From the NCBI GenBank assembly GCA_026985515.1, contig JALSQH010000085.1, positions 1-15,269 of the forward strand: a DNA stretch of 15,269 nucleotides, in the 5' to 3' direction. A model generated the notes under the pieces. The model worked only from the letters and a program-made list of their open reading frames with translations. It had not been told where the DNA came from and searched no databases. A program made the translations under genes and the position numbers. This DNA comes from a bacterium (GTDB lineage: Bacteria; JALSQH01). This document shows positions 5,547-15,136 of the stretch, in pieces; the stretch's first letter is position 1, and each line of letters starts with the position of its first letter.

Positions 5547-7674
5547 AAAAGCAATCCTTGCGATTTTTTTCGCTTTTCATCTTTTCATCAGTGGATGTAT
5601 CACTTCATCCTCTGGTAGAAAAGAGAGGATCTATTCTCATGAAGTAACATACTCCACCTATCTTTCTTTTGCTCTCATGAGGGATTATGTGAAGTTTGGT
5701 GATTACAGGGGAGCTCTCAGGGTATATGAGAGCTTCCATGGAAAGAAGACAGTTAATCTTGAATTTCTTGCCGCTTATACTTTGATGAAGCTGGGCAGGT
5801 ACAGTGAAGCAGCTGAGAAGTTTTTCATGCTCTATAAAAAAGGGTTTCTGCCTGATTATTCTCTTTACTTTGCAGGGTTGAATTATTTTAAAAGTGGAAA
5901 TTTTTATGTAAGTAAGGATCTATTTGAACTTCACCTCAGTTCTTTTCCTTCTTCAATCTTTGCCAGTGAGGATAGATGTCTTCTCACCAAGATAACTGGT
6001 AAACTTGGATTGAGAAAGGTTTATGAGGGTGATTTCCCAAATTCAGCAGATTGTCTGTATACAAGGATCCTATCTGAGAAAAACAGGCAGAGGATGGTTG
6101 CTCTTGTAAAGGATTTTCTCGTTACTTACCCGGGGCATCCCTATGAAGAGGAAATTCTTGATAGGGCAGGGGCTACAGTTTTTACACTGCTTGATCTGGA
6201 TTCTTTGAAGAAGAGATGGGAGAGGATGATCGGGAGGGGAGAATGGAAGATTCTGAAGAGAGAGGCCAGGAAGTATTTGAAGAGGACGGGGGATAGAGGT
6301 TGTTACTATTATTTGCTGGGAAAGATGAGGTTCAGAATGAAGGATTACTCTTCCGCAGCAAGATACTTTGTTAAAGCAAGAAAAATGAGGAAAAATAATT
6401 GTGCAGAAGAGGTCTTATACAATCTGGGGCGCACCTACGCAAGGCTTGACAGAAACAATGACTCAATAAAGATTTTCAGAACCCTATTGAAAAAGTTTCC
6501 CAACACCAGGTTCAAAGAGGATACAATTTACAGATTGGGGCTTGTATATACATACATGAAGGTTACAGATTCTGCAATCTCAGCTTTTGAAAATTATCAT
6601 CTTGCCTATCCTTCGGGTAAGTATATAGAGGATGTTTTGTGGAAACTGGCAATGTACAGTTATTCTCGCGGAAACACAACTGCTTCAATCAGTTATTTGA
6701 AGGAACTTTATGAGAAGGGCCACAGACTGAGAAAGGCTCAATCCCTCTACTGGCGGGCTAAATGGGATAAAAGTAACCGGGAAAAGTATCTAAAAGAACT
6801 CCTTACACATTTCCCCTTGTCATTTTATGCCTATGTTTCATCACGCTGTTTGAGTAGCAGAATGCCTGTGATGACTCCTGAAATCAGATTTTACGCCGAG
6901 ACGATCACAGGACTTGTGAATGATACCACCACAGTTACAGAATCTTCTCACATATACAATATAAAGCATCTCCTCGAACTTGGATTAAACAGATATGTTG
7001 CCTCTGAAGTTAAGATTCTGGTGGAGAGCGCCACAAAGAAAAGGGTTATGGCTTATCTGCTCGGGGGGTGGTTGAATCACAGAAAACTCTTCTATCTTTC
7101 CCAGAAGTTAATAGTCACGTATTTCCCTGATCAGATGTTGCTGGTGAGTTTTGATAATCCTGTGTATCTTGATCTGACAAGGCTGGTTTTCCCTATGGCA
7201 TACAGGGAGATTGTGGAACAATGGGCGGAAGAGACAGGTCTCTCCCCTGAATGGTTGTGGGCGATTATGCGGCAGGAAAGCAGATTTAATCCCATGGCAG
7301 TATCTGTGGCTGGTGCTATTGGATTGATGCAGATTATTCCGCCAACTGCCGGAAAAATAGCTAAAAAGATATATTACTATTTTGACACCATTGATCTTTT
7401 CAATCCTGATGTGAATGTGATGCTTGCCTCTTACTACCTTAAGTTCCTTTTTAAGCAGTTTAATGATCCTGTTTTTGTTGCTGCAGCTTACAATGCAGGT
7501 GAAGACAATGTGGATAGGTGGAGGAAGCAGATAAATTATAGCTGCATAGATGAATGGGTGGAGGAAATACCCTTTGATGAGACACGGAAATATGTCAAAA
7601 AAGTTATTGGTAACTGGTTGACCTATAACTTCCTGAAGAGGATAGCTTTTTATGAAGCCAGTGGTAGTTATTGA
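5539..7674 (+). CDS. Lipoprotein lytic murein transglycosylase with TPR repeats (Slt family)
   Basis: The 711-residue protein begins with a lipoprotein signal (hydrophobic stretch, lipobox FISGC, lipidated Cys20). Residues 30-470 are helical repeats of TPR type, with several clear units that follow A/G-Y/F spacing, for example around residues 262-285 and 296-320. The C-terminal SLT domain (about 560-700) contains the catalytic Glu580 in MRQESRFNP, then GAIGLMQIIPPTA, and AAYNAG. This order matches Slt70-type exolytic transglycosylases that cleave murein glycan strands to 1,6-anhydro products. Slt70 itself is soluble in the periplasm, while this one would be tethered to a membrane by its lipid. 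It overlaps rarA by 8 bp and the next gene by 23 bp, so the three are probably co-translated. A role in wall turnover, or in making room for an envelope complex, is inferred. Confidence 0.9.
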   Translation: MNKKAILAIFFAFHLFISGCITSSSGRKERIYSHEVTYSTYLSFALMRDYVKFGDYRGALRVYESFHGKKTVNLEFLAAYTLMKLGRYSEAAEKFFMLYKKGFLPDYSLYFAGLNYFKSGNFYVSKDLFELHLSSFPSSIFASEDRCLLTKITGKLGLRKVYEGDFPNSADCLYTRILSEKNRQRMVALVKDFLVTYPGHPYEEEILDRAGATVFTLLDLDSLKKRWERMIGRGEWKILKREARKYLKRTGDRGCYYYLLGKMRFRMKDYSSAARYFVKARKMRKNNCAEEVLYNLGRTYARLDRNNDSIKIFRTLLKKFPNTRFKEDTIYRLGLVYTYMKVTDSAISAFENYHLAYPSGKYIEDVLWKLAMYSYSRGNTTASISYLKELYEKGHRLRKAQSLYWRAKWDKSNREKYLKELLTHFPLSFYAYVSSRCLSSRMPVMTPEIRFYAETITGLVNDTTTVTESSHIYNIKHLLELGLNRYVASEVKILVESATKKRVMAYLLGGWLNHRKLFYLSQKLIVTYFPDQMLLVSFDNPVYLDLTRLVFPMAYREIVEQWAEETGLSPEWLWAIMRQESRFNPMAVSVAGAIGLMQIIPPTAGKIAKKIYYYFDTIDLFNPDVNVMLASYYLKFLFKQFNDPVFVAAAYNAGEDNVDRWRKQINYSCIDEWVEEIPFDETRKYVKKVIGNWLTYNFLKRIAFYEASGSY

Positions 7675-10438
7675 GTTTATTTTGTTTTACCTGATCCTTC
7701 TCATTGTGCCACTCCGGGCAGGTGAGTATCCTCCCGGCCTCAAATGGTATACCCTGGAAACAGAGCATTTCTATATTTATTATCCTGAGGATTTGAAGGA
7801 AGTTGCTCAGAAAATTGGTTTTATTGCTGAGGATGTCTATGAAAAGCTCGTCCCTTTTATGAGGTGGATGCCAGACAGAAAGGTTGATGTGGTGTTGAAT
7901 GACTTTACAGATCTTGCCAATGGATTCACAACATTTGTACCTTCAAACAGAATTGAACTTTTTTTAACACCTCCTCCCCTTGAATCCCAGCTGAACAACT
8001 ACAACGACTGGCTCTATCTTCTGTTTACCCATGAATTTACCCATACTTTACATATTGACCAGAATGGAGGTATCGCCTCCCTCTCAAGGTATCTTTTTGG
8101 TAGATTTTACTACTCTCCGGCTCCTTTTCTTCCTTCAATACCTGTGGTATTTTTCCCTTCATGGATTCATGAGAGTATAGCTGTTTACAATGAGACATTG
8201 TTTACCGGAAAGGGTAGGGGTAACAGTCCCTATACAGATATGGTTATTTTCACTGCTCTTCTTGAACACAACTTCCCCACCCTTGCGCAACTCATTACCC
8301 CACCTCCTTCCTGGCCAGATGGTTATATTCCCTACATTTTCGGAGAGGAATTCCTCAAGTTTTTGATTAACAGGCACGGAAAAGAGGCACTTTACAGATC
8401 TTTCAGACTTGAAAGAAACTATATTTTCCCTTTCTGGGAAGAGATCCTGCACTTCTTTTCGTTTCACACACCAATGGAAGCTGACTGGAATGCGTGGAAG
8501 AGGTATCTCTTTGATGAAGCAGAGGAGAGAGGTTTTAAACTTCGCAGAAGAGGTGTGAAGTTTATTTCACCACCCCAGTGGGGACACTCTTCTCCTGTGT
8601 GCATGGGTGGGAAGGTGTACTATGTAGAAATATCTGGCTACAGAGAGAGGAGGCTGATCCTGTATGATCCTCTGACAGGCAGCAGGAAGGTTCTTATTAA
8701 AGGTAAAATTCTTCCCTACCTCACCACAGATGGAAGGTATCTTTACTATTCAAAAATCGATTTTTTTGAGAGGCATTATCTATTTTCTGATCTTTACCTT
8801 TATGATCCTCTTAAAGGTACGGAAAAAAGATTAACATGGGGTAAGAGATTGAAGTACCCTGTTTCTGACGGAAAGTTCATTTATGCTCTCAAAGTAACAT
8901 GGAAAGGTGTCTGGCTTGTAAAGATCAGCTTTGATGGTTCTGTTCTTGATTCATACAGAATACCCGGTGCAGATAATGCCGCTTTTCTGATTGTTGACAG
9001 GAAAGGTGATAGATTGATTTTCAGTGTGCATAAGGAAGGGAGTGTCGTTATAGAAAGTTTTGATCCTTCAAACGGTGAGTTTCATGATATAACAGATGAA
9101 GGATGGATTGACCTTTATCCAGGTTTTACACCGGAAGGAGATATTATTTTTTCTTCAAGCCGTGGTAATAAAGGTTTCAATCTTTTTATGATCTCTGACG
9201 GAAAAATAATACCTGTAACCCGGGGTTTTGGTGGTTACTTTAAAAGTTGCTTCCTGGACAAGAGACATATAATTGTGGACCTTTACACCAGCAGAGGTTT
9301 CAGGGTAGCAGAAATGAAAGTCCGAAAAGGTAAAAAGAGGAAATTGCAGAAAAAGGTTACAGAAGATTTCTCTTCCCCGGCAGGTGAAGGTAAAGTTTTC
9401 CAGCCTTCAGGGAGATACAATCCTTTTTCACATCTTTCACCTGCTGCTGTTTTCCCCGAAATTTCATACTCCCCGGTGTGGAAGTGGAGAGCCGGTTTTG
9501 AGCTTAAGGGTGGTGACCCCCTCAACTTTGTCTCTTATGATTTTCAGATTGATAGAAAAATGTCCTTTAACACCACTGACTTTTCCGGGTGGATAGTCTT
9601 GAGCAGATTTGACCCTGACATTGCAGCGGGTGGAGGTATACTCTCAATTCCGGCAGATAAGTCTGGTAAAAGGGCATTCGTGAAGAAAAAATTTTTTACT
9701 TTTCAGATGCTGTATAATTCCCCTTCTCTAAATGATATTTCAAAGGCTATTGTATTTACATACAGTTTCGCATCTACCTCTACAGAAGAAGGTGGCGCAA
9801 GAGTTACCTTTCAGTATTCCACGGTAAAAAGTTATCCCGAAATATGGCGCTTGAATGACGGTTTTTATGCAGGGCTATCCCTCATCTCCTATTCACCTTT
9901 TCTTGGTTCTCCCTACAACACGGCTGGGGTTATAACAGATTTCAGGGATTATTTTTCAATTCTTCCTGATGTGCTTGGAAGGTTCGAAGTTTATGGGGGT
10001 ATCACCGGAGGGGATGGGAGAAAAGATCTGAAAATAACTCCTGGAGAAAATGCATATAAATCTGATCCCTTTTATTACTCTGTCCCCTCAGAAAACTCTT
10101 TTAACTTTTATGGTTACCTGGAAGGTGAAATCAAAGCCTATACTCTGGGAGCTTTCTCGACCTCTCTTGATTTCAGAGTGTGGAGAATTAATGATGGATT
10201 TGGGGCTCTTCCCTTCTGGATCGGGGAGGTATGGGCAACTTTTTTTACTCAACATGTTTTCTCTGCCTCTAAAAAATTTTCCATACCTGATGAATACCAT
10301 GGAAATGTTGGAACATCCTTCACTTTTAACTTCGTGGCAGGTCATTTGATCCCCTTTTACATTAAGTTTGTGGTAACTTACAGGATCCCCGATGGCAAAA
10401 CTCTTGAGAGCTTTTATGTTTCTTTTTACCCCCTGTGA
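7652..10438 (+). CDS. HExxH metallopeptidase with beta-propeller and C-terminal outer-membrane beta-barrel-like region
   Basis: The 928-residue protein has an N-terminal signal peptide (hydrophobic residues 5-22, likely cleaved after LRAG). Residues 28-290 form a gluzincin-type peptidase domain: HEFTH (His127, Glu128, His131) supplies two zinc ligands and the general base, and Glu174 in WIHESIAVYNE is the likely third ligand. Residues 300-560 are beta-rich repeats with motifs such as LYDPLTG, LYLYDPLKG and SRGNKGFNLFMISDG, consistent with a TolB/DPP-IV-like propeller. From about 590 (YNPFSHLSPA) to the end, alternating aromatic and polar strands fit an outer-membrane beta-barrel. I recall similar undescribed proteins in Bacteroidetes-related and candidate phyla; none has a known role to my knowledge. 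It overlaps the Slt gene by 23 bp, with GAAGAGGA as ribosome-binding site. TolB is excluded by the peptidase and barrel parts. Substrate unknown; possibly lipoproteins or murein-associated proteins. Confidence 0.75.
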   Translation: MKPVVVIEFILFYLILLIVPLRAGEYPPGLKWYTLETEHFYIYYPEDLKEVAQKIGFIAEDVYEKLVPFMRWMPDRKVDVVLNDFTDLANGFTTFVPSNRIELFLTPPPLESQLNNYNDWLYLLFTHEFTHTLHIDQNGGIASLSRYLFGRFYYSPAPFLPSIPVVFFPSWIHESIAVYNETLFTGKGRGNSPYTDMVIFTALLEHNFPTLAQLITPPPSWPDGYIPYIFGEEFLKFLINRHGKEALYRSFRLERNYIFPFWEEILHFFSFHTPMEADWNAWKRYLFDEAEERGFKLRRRGVKFISPPQWGHSSPVCMGGKVYYVEISGYRERRLILYDPLTGSRKVLIKGKILPYLTTDGRYLYYSKIDFFERHYLFSDLYLYDPLKGTEKRLTWGKRLKYPVSDGKFIYALKVTWKGVWLVKISFDGSVLDSYRIPGADNAAFLIVDRKGDRLIFSVHKEGSVVIESFDPSNGEFHDITDEGWIDLYPGFTPEGDIIFSSSRGNKGFNLFMISDGKIIPVTRGFGGYFKSCFLDKRHIIVDLYTSRGFRVAEMKVRKGKKRKLQKKVTEDFSSPAGEGKVFQPSGRYNPFSHLSPAAVFPEISYSPVWKWRAGFELKGGDPLNFVSYDFQIDRKMSFNTTDFSGWIVLSRFDPDIAAGGGILSIPADKSGKRAFVKKKFFTFQMLYNSPSLNDISKAIVFTYSFASTSTEEGGARVTFQYSTVKSYPEIWRLNDGFYAGLSLISYSPFLGSPYNTAGVITDFRDYFSILPDVLGRFEVYGGITGGDGRKDLKITPGENAYKSDPFYYSVPSENSFNFYGYLEGEIKAYTLGAFSTSLDFRVWRINDGFGALPFWIGEVWATFFTQHVFSASKKFSIPDEYHGNVGTSFTFNFVAGHLIPFYIKFVVTYRIPDGKTLESFYVSFYPL

Positions 10439-10449
10439 GGTGGTTTCCC

Positions 10450-10478
10450 TTGAAAATAAGCCATCTACCTGTTATCAT
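10450..10478 (+). promoter_or_regulatory. Sigma-70-like promoter immediately before the MltD-like gene
   Basis: TTGAAA (10450-10455), a 17-bp spacer and TATCAT (10473-10478) match the consensus at 5 of 6 positions each. Only 5 bases separate the -10 element from the first ATG, so the expected start falls at 10484-10487, on the ATGATG itself. There is no Shine-Dalgarno sequence. A transcript from here would be leaderless. Confidence 0.5.
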
Positions 10479-10483
10479 TAAGA

Positions 10484-12199
10484 ATGATGAGTGGTAGAAT
10501 TATAGCCGGGTTTCTGATGGGGGGATTACTTCTTGTGTCGTGTTCAACCATCAATGTGAATTTTCTGAATCGAACCTTTAACTCCGGGAATGAAAAAAAA
10601 GAGGTAATCAACACGATTCAGGATACTTCTGAAAACTATCCTTTTGTTGCCACAATAGCAACTGTTAAAAGTGGATTAAATGATATTGAAGAAGATATCG
10701 TTTATCCTGACGAGGAGGAACTGACCACAGAAGAGGGTTTAAATGAAGAGATTCCGGAGGTAAAAATTTCAGTCCCACTTCCCTTTCCCTATCCACTGAG
10801 AAAGATAAAGTTTGATTTCCCTGTTACCTACAACACCGAGGTGGAGAGCTGGATAAATTATTTTACGGGTAAGGGCAGGAAACATTTTGAGAAGTGGCTT
10901 CACCGTATGTTTATGTACATTGATTATGTCAAGGGAGAATTCAGAAAGGCGGGGTTGCCCGTTGATCTTGCCTATCTTCCACTGATTGAAAGTGGTTTCA
11001 ATGTCAGGGCTGTATCGCCTGCCTGGGCAGTGGGAATGTGGCAGTTTATGGCCACCACTGGAAGGAAGTATGGATTGAAGATAAATTACTGGATAGATGA
11101 GAGGAGGGATCCCTGGAAGTCCACAGAAGCTGCTATAAGATATTTGAAGGATCTCTATTCGATGTTTCACGACTGGTCTCTCTCCATTGCAGCATACAAT
11201 GCAGGAGAGGGAAAAATCAAAAGAGCAATAAAGAGATACGGCACAAATGATTTCTGGACATTGAAGAATCACAGATACATCAGACGGGAGACTGCCAATT
11301 ATGTGCCAAAGTTTATTGCTGCCCTTTTAATAGCAAAATGTCCAACCTGTTTTGGTTTTAAAATCAGAGATGTGAAGAGTATCGAGGTTGAGAAGGTAAA
11401 GCTGCCATTTCCCGTTGATCTCTATCTTGTTTCCCGGGTTACAGGAGTACCTGTAAAAGATATACTTTTCCTCAATCCTGAATTGAGGCACTGGGTTACT
11501 CCCCCCGATTATCCAGGTTATTTGCTGAAACTCCCGCCCGGCAAGGGGAAGATCCTTATTGCAGAGCTGGAAAAGATGGATAAAAAGTTAATTGCCAGAA
11601 GATACAGGAAGTACAGAAAATTGCAGAGGGAGAGGGCTTTTATTGTTCACAGGATGAGATGGGGTGAGACTTTATCTCATGTTGCAAGGAGATTCAGGGT
11701 TTCAGTCAGAACTCTCATGAGAGTAAACCACATAAGAAATCCCAGAAGGGTTAGAGCGGGAAGAAAAATACTTGTTCCCATTGTGAGAGGCAGTACCCTG
11801 AGGTACTACACTGGTGGAAGATACTATGTTCCCGCCAGAAAGAGAAGTTACAGACACAGGAAATACAGAAGGGGAATGACAGGGTACAGAGTCAGGCCGG
11901 GGGATACTCTCTGGTCCATCGCGAGGAAATTCGGTGTTACTGTTTCTCTGCTGAAGAGATGGAATAATATCAGGGGAAATTTTATCAGGGTGGGGAGAAT
12001 CCTCTATGTAAAAACTCCTTCATTCAGAAGTTACGCTGGCAATAGCAGAGTCATAAGGTACAGGGTTAAAGAGGGAGATACTCTGTGGGAAATTTCAAGG
12101 AGGTTTGGAGTTTCCATATCCAACATTAAAACAATCAGAAAGAGGTATCCCGGAAATTCTCTCTATCCCGGAGATATACTGCTGATAAAGAAGGATTAG
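10484..12199 (+). CDS. mltD: MltD-like membrane-bound lytic murein transglycosylase lipoprotein with three LysM repeats
   Basis: The 571-residue protein opens with a lipoprotein signal (lipobox LVSC, Cys20). Residues 30-100 are acidic and probably disordered. The SLT domain (about 155-290) has the catalytic Glu169 in LPLIESGFN, then AVGMWQFM and AAYNAGEG, as in MltD. Three LysM murein-binding repeats follow at about 386-430, 467-510 and 525-569, each with a GDTL- or GETL-type turn. Between the first two lies a linker (435-467) in which more than half the residues are Arg, Lys, His or Tyr. MltD cleaves between MurNAc and GlcNAc; the LysM repeats hold it on the wall. Two tandem ATG codons (10484, 10487) are possible starts. 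It begins 45 bp after the peptidase gene, with its own promoter-like sequence. Its stop overlaps the convergent yjbQ stop as TTAG, with no terminator in between. Confidence 0.9.
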   Translation: MMSGRIIAGFLMGGLLLVSCSTINVNFLNRTFNSGNEKKEVINTIQDTSENYPFVATIATVKSGLNDIEEDIVYPDEEELTTEEGLNEEIPEVKISVPLPFPYPLRKIKFDFPVTYNTEVESWINYFTGKGRKHFEKWLHRMFMYIDYVKGEFRKAGLPVDLAYLPLIESGFNVRAVSPAWAVGMWQFMATTGRKYGLKINYWIDERRDPWKSTEAAIRYLKDLYSMFHDWSLSIAAYNAGEGKIKRAIKRYGTNDFWTLKNHRYIRRETANYVPKFIAALLIAKCPTCFGFKIRDVKSIEVEKVKLPFPVDLYLVSRVTGVPVKDILFLNPELRHWVTPPDYPGYLLKLPPGKGKILIAELEKMDKKLIARRYRKYRKLQRERAFIVHRMRWGETLSHVARRFRVSVRTLMRVNHIRNPRRVRAGRKILVPIVRGSTLRYYTGGRYYVPARKRSYRHRKYRRGMTGYRVRPGDTLWSIARKFGVTVSLLKRWNNIRGNFIRVGRILYVKTPSFRSYAGNSRVIRYRVKEGDTLWEISRRFGVSISNIKTIRKRYPGNSLYPGDILLIKKD

Positions 12200-12591
12200 C
12201 CTTCTATAATTTTGACATACACCTTTCTTCTGCGGGGACCATCAAATTCACAGAAAAATATACCCTGCCAGGTTCCCAGGATCAGCTCTCCATTCTCAAT
12301 GATCACATTGATGGAGGAACCCACAATTGTTGATTTTATGTGTGAATCGGCGTTTCCCTCCATGTGGAGATAACCTTTTCCAGCTGGTACGAGTCTTGAA
12401 AGGGTATTTTCAATATCTTTTGCCACAGAGGGATCTGCGTTTTCATTAATCGTTATGCCTGCCGTTGTGTGTGGCACATATACAACCACTATTCCATCTC
12501 TGACATTGCTCTCCTTTACAACCCTCCTGATATGTGAGGTTATGTCAATCATTTCAATTCTCTTTGAGGTGGAGATTTCAATAACCTTCAT
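12196..12591 (-). CDS. yjbQ: YjbQ/UPF0047 family protein (thiamine-phosphate synthase-like)
   Basis: The 131-residue protein matches the YjbQ family along its full length: [16 protein letters not shown] (His41 onward), then a [12 protein letters not shown] segment with His76 and His84, and the closing [15 protein letters not shown] (106-120). The conserved His residues probably bind a metal. Some members show weak thiamine-phosphate synthase activity, which may not be the true role, so function here is only family-level. The ATG overlaps the upstream lipoprotein's stop as ATGA, with GGAGGAAAAG as ribosome-binding site, so the two are translationally coupled. No thiamine gene is nearby. Confidence 0.9.
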   Translation of the reverse strand: MKVIEISTSKRIEMIDITSHIRRVVKESNVRDGIVVVYVPHTTAGITINENADPSVAKDIENTLSRLVPAGKGYLHMEGNADSHIKSTIVGSSINVIIENGELILGTWQGIFFCEFDGPRRRKVYVKIIEG

Positions 12592-13913
12592 TCTTTTCCT
12601 CCTTCAATACCCACTATGAAGTCTCTGATATTATCGGGAAACTGGAAGGTGCCATAAACTGCATCGATGGTTGTATCAATTACAACAATCATGTTATCTT
12701 CCGATTTAACAAAGATGTAATCAAACCCCTTCATGCTTCTGATCATTGTGGGTGAGCTCACCAATTTACTGTATTCGCTATTCAAAATAGAACTGATTGC
12801 ACCTGTTTCAAGTGTTATCTTCTCAACAGTTGAAGATACAGGATCTGAAAAGAGTATTTCACCGGTTACAGGGGATGGAGCGAATCCATTTGCAATTTTT
12901 CCATCAATTCTCCACGAATAGAGATTTGAGGGATCAGTTACAGGAATTTTAAAAATAATCGGTGTTTCTTCATTCCATCCTGTGAGGAGAAAATTGTTAC
13001 CTCCTTCGGGGAAAATATCATAAATCTTTATGAAGGGAAGGGGATAAGAGTTTTCCGGAGAAAAGGATTTATCGTAAAAGATCATTTCTCCGTTCTGCAC
13101 ATCAAATACAGGCTTTGTGAAAACCACAAAGTCAGAGGTGGTTGAAGAGTAGAATATCCTGAATGGACGACCGAAGGGCATTTCTCCTAGGAGGGAGGTC
13201 GTTTTTGAGGGAGTGAGGGTTGAAGGTGAGAGTTCGATAACACTTCTGTTCATGAAATCAAGTAGATAGTAATTGTTCCCCTTTTGAATAGCATCAATAA
13301 CTGGACCTGAAACTTCCACAGGAGATGATACAAAACTTGAATAGTTTTTGTTGAGAAAGAGGAAGTACTTTGTGGTACCATTTTTTTCAATCCAGCCAGA
13401 GAGAAAAAAATTGTTACTGTTTTTTACGGGGATGAGGAGATCTCCGTTTAATTTTTCATTTCCCACCCTGAAGGTGAAGATACGGGTGGTATCAATGTAA
13501 AATCCCTTTTCAGGATCTCCTTTTATGGCGTTTACTTCTCCATTGTCTAAAAGCACCCATACAATTGCAGGTACTTTTATGGGGGCAAAGTGAAGCACCG
13601 TAAATGTTACATTATCAATGCTTTTCTTTCCATTAACTTCAACCACAACTCTTCCGCTTTTTGCATTCTCAGGGACAGAGGCAATGATTTTTGAGTCACT
13701 CCAGAAAAGAATATTTTTTACAGGTGTGGTAACTCCTCCGAAGTAAAGGGCCACTTTATCTTCATGAAAATTCCCAAAACGTGTACCCTGAATGGTAACC
13801 TGCGTTCCAACAGGACCCCTGTCAGGGGTGATTGAGTATATACGCGGTAATTGCAGTATCTCACACGCTGAGGCAAAAAATAGAAGAAAAAGGAAACCAG
13901 CAATTTTCTTCAT
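12588..13913 (-). CDS. IPT/TIG-domain lipoprotein with propeller-like repeats
   Basis: The 441-residue product starts with a lipoprotein signal (hydrophobic FLFLLFF, lipobox FASAC, Cys17). Residues 23-108 form an IPT/TIG immunoglobulin-like fold, seen in [20 protein letters not shown] and the later [12 protein letters not shown]. The rest (110-440) is beta-rich, with weakly repeated blades of the type [18 protein letters not shown] and [19 protein letters not shown], suggesting an NHL/YVTN-like propeller. Such proteins sit on the cell surface or in the periplasm and usually mediate binding; no catalytic motif is visible and the role is unknown. A strong GAAAGGAGGGG precedes the ATG. It has its own promoter-like sequence and overlaps yjbQ by 4 bp. 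Confidence 0.75.
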   Translation of the reverse strand: MKKIAGFLFLLFFASACEILQLPRIYSITPDRGPVGTQVTIQGTRFGNFHEDKVALYFGGVTTPVKNILFWSDSKIIASVPENAKSGRVVVEVNGKKSIDNVTFTVLHFAPIKVPAIVWVLLDNGEVNAIKGDPEKGFYIDTTRIFTFRVGNEKLNGDLLIPVKNSNNFFLSGWIEKNGTTKYFLFLNKNYSSFVSSPVEVSGPVIDAIQKGNNYYLLDFMNRSVIELSPSTLTPSKTTSLLGEMPFGRPFRIFYSSTTSDFVVFTKPVFDVQNGEMIFYDKSFSPENSYPLPFIKIYDIFPEGGNNFLLTGWNEETPIIFKIPVTDPSNLYSWRIDGKIANGFAPSPVTGEILFSDPVSSTVEKITLETGAISSILNSEYSKLVSSPTMIRSMKGFDYIFVKSEDNMIVVIDTTIDAVYGTFQFPDNIRDFIVGIEGGKE

Positions 13914-13947
13914 AAGCCCCTCCTTTCAAATCCCCCCTTTTGAAGTA

Positions 13948-13976
13948 ATTATATATCAGTTGGGTTTTGAAAGCAA
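13948..13976 (-). promoter_or_regulatory. Sigma-70-like promoter of the IPT lipoprotein/yjbQ operon
   Basis: On the minus strand TTGCTT (13976-13971), a 17-bp spacer and a perfect TATAAT (13953-13948) precede the lipoprotein start by about 35 bp. Transcription would start near 13941, giving a leader of about 28 nt that includes the Shine-Dalgarno sequence. No terminator hairpin is visible between the racemase stop and this promoter, so read-through from upstream is likely. Confidence 0.55.
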
Positions 13977-13984
13977 AAGAGGTA

Positions 13985-15136
13985 TTAAATTACGCCCTTT
14001 TTTTTGAGAGATTCCAGTTCATCTAGTCCAAGTTCTTTGAGGATCTTCTCCGTGTCTCTTCCGATGTCTGGTGCCTCGCCAATTTCATCCTTTCTGAGAT
14101 TCCTGACAGGAAATTTGAGAAATCCTCTGCCATTCTCATCTTTCCCTATAACTTCATTTTCTCTAATGAGGGGGCTTTTCAGAAGGTTTTCAAAATCATT
14201 GACTGCCTCACAGCAGAAATCATACTCCTCATTCAGCTTTTCCCATTCCTCAACTGTTTTTGATTTAAATATCTTTTCCAGTTCTTCCCTTACTTTTTCC
14301 CCCTCCTTCCCTGTTGCAAAGGCTTTATCCAGTAGATCTTCTCTTCCCACGGCTCTGCAGAAATTCTGCCAGAACTTGGGTTCAAGAGCGGCAAGGGAGA
14401 CATACCCATCTTTTGCTCTGTATATTCTGTAGCATGGGTAAAGTCCATTGAGAGTGTATCCCTCGGGTCCGGGAGATTTACCTGAGGCAATAAATTCCGC
14501 AAATCCCATTACTGTAAAAGGGATACTCCCGTGGGTCATGGATATATCAAGAAATTTGCCTCTTCCTGTGGTGCTCCTCTCAATCAGCGCAGCGAGAACG
14601 GATATGAGTGTCATATAGGCTCCGCCCCCTATATCTGCCACCTGAATGCCCAGATGAAGGGGACCCGTTTCTCTTGTCCCGTTAAGAGAGGCGATCCCGT
14701 TGATTGATACATAATTCAGATCATGCCCGGCTCTCTTGAGATATGGAGTTTCTCCATATCCATATCCAGTTACAGCTGCATAAATCAATGAGGGGTTTAT
14801 CTCTGAAAGTGTTTCATAGCCCAGATCAAGAGAATCCATCACTCCAGGTCTGAAACTTTCCACAAGAACATCTGCTTTTTCAACAAGTTTTTTAAAAATT
14901 TCCCTTCCCTCTTCTTTCTTCAGATTCAGGGTTAAACTCTCTTTTCCCCTGTTGAGAATGTAAAAAAAGGAGCTGTATTTTCCGGTGAGTGGAGGTGTCC
15001 ATCTTATGTAATCTCCCCCTGATGGGTCTTCGATTTTTATTACCCTTGCTCCCATCTGTGCCATAAAAAGGGTGGCAAGGGGAGCAGGTAATAATCTGGA
15101 AAGGTCAAGTACAGTGATACCTTCAAGGGGAAGCAT
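13985..15136 (-). CDS. Alpha-methylacyl-CoA racemase-like protein (CoA-transferase family III)
   Basis: The 383-residue protein belongs to the CaiB/BaiF family. It opens with LEGITVLDLSRLLPAPLAT, the usual N-terminal signature, followed by VIKIEDPSGGD. Three residues that act in alpha-methylacyl-CoA racemases are present at similar spacing: His138 in GHDLNY, Asp168 in VADIGGG, and Glu252 in LEPKFW. Racemases use these to epimerise 2-methylacyl-CoAs between R and S forms; CoA transferases of this family use the Asp alone, so a transferase role cannot be excluded, but the His and Glu favour racemisation. The ATG shares its A with the stop of the enoyl-CoA hydratase gene (TAATG), so the two are coupled. 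The product may let S-specific beta-oxidation enzymes accept branched acyl-CoAs. Confidence 0.8.
   Translation of the reverse strand: MLPLEGITVLDLSRLLPAPLATLFMAQMGARVIKIEDPSGGDYIRWTPPLTGKYSSFFYILNRGKESLTLNLKKEEGREIFKKLVEKADVLVESFRPGVMDSLDLGYETLSEINPSLIYAAVTGYGYGETPYLKRAGHDLNYVSINGIASLNGTRETGPLHLGIQVADIGGGAYMTLISVLAALIERSTTGRGKFLDISMTHGSIPFTVMGFAEFIASGKSPGPEGYTLNGLYPCYRIYRAKDGYVSLAALEPKFWQNFCRAVGREDLLDKAFATGKEGEKVREELEKIFKSKTVEEWEKLNEEYDFCCEAVNDFENLLKSPLIRENEVIGKDENGRGFLKFPVRNLRKDEIGEAPDIGRDTEKILKELGLDELESLKKKGVI

Noticed and set aside
7652-10438. TolB translocation protein
   Set aside because: Only the middle propeller-like part is similar; the HEFTH peptidase domain and the barrel-like end are not found in TolB.
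10769-11272. 167-codon open frame on the minus strand inside the MltD-like gene
   Set aside because: It is antisense to the conserved SLT domain and has no recognisable motif.
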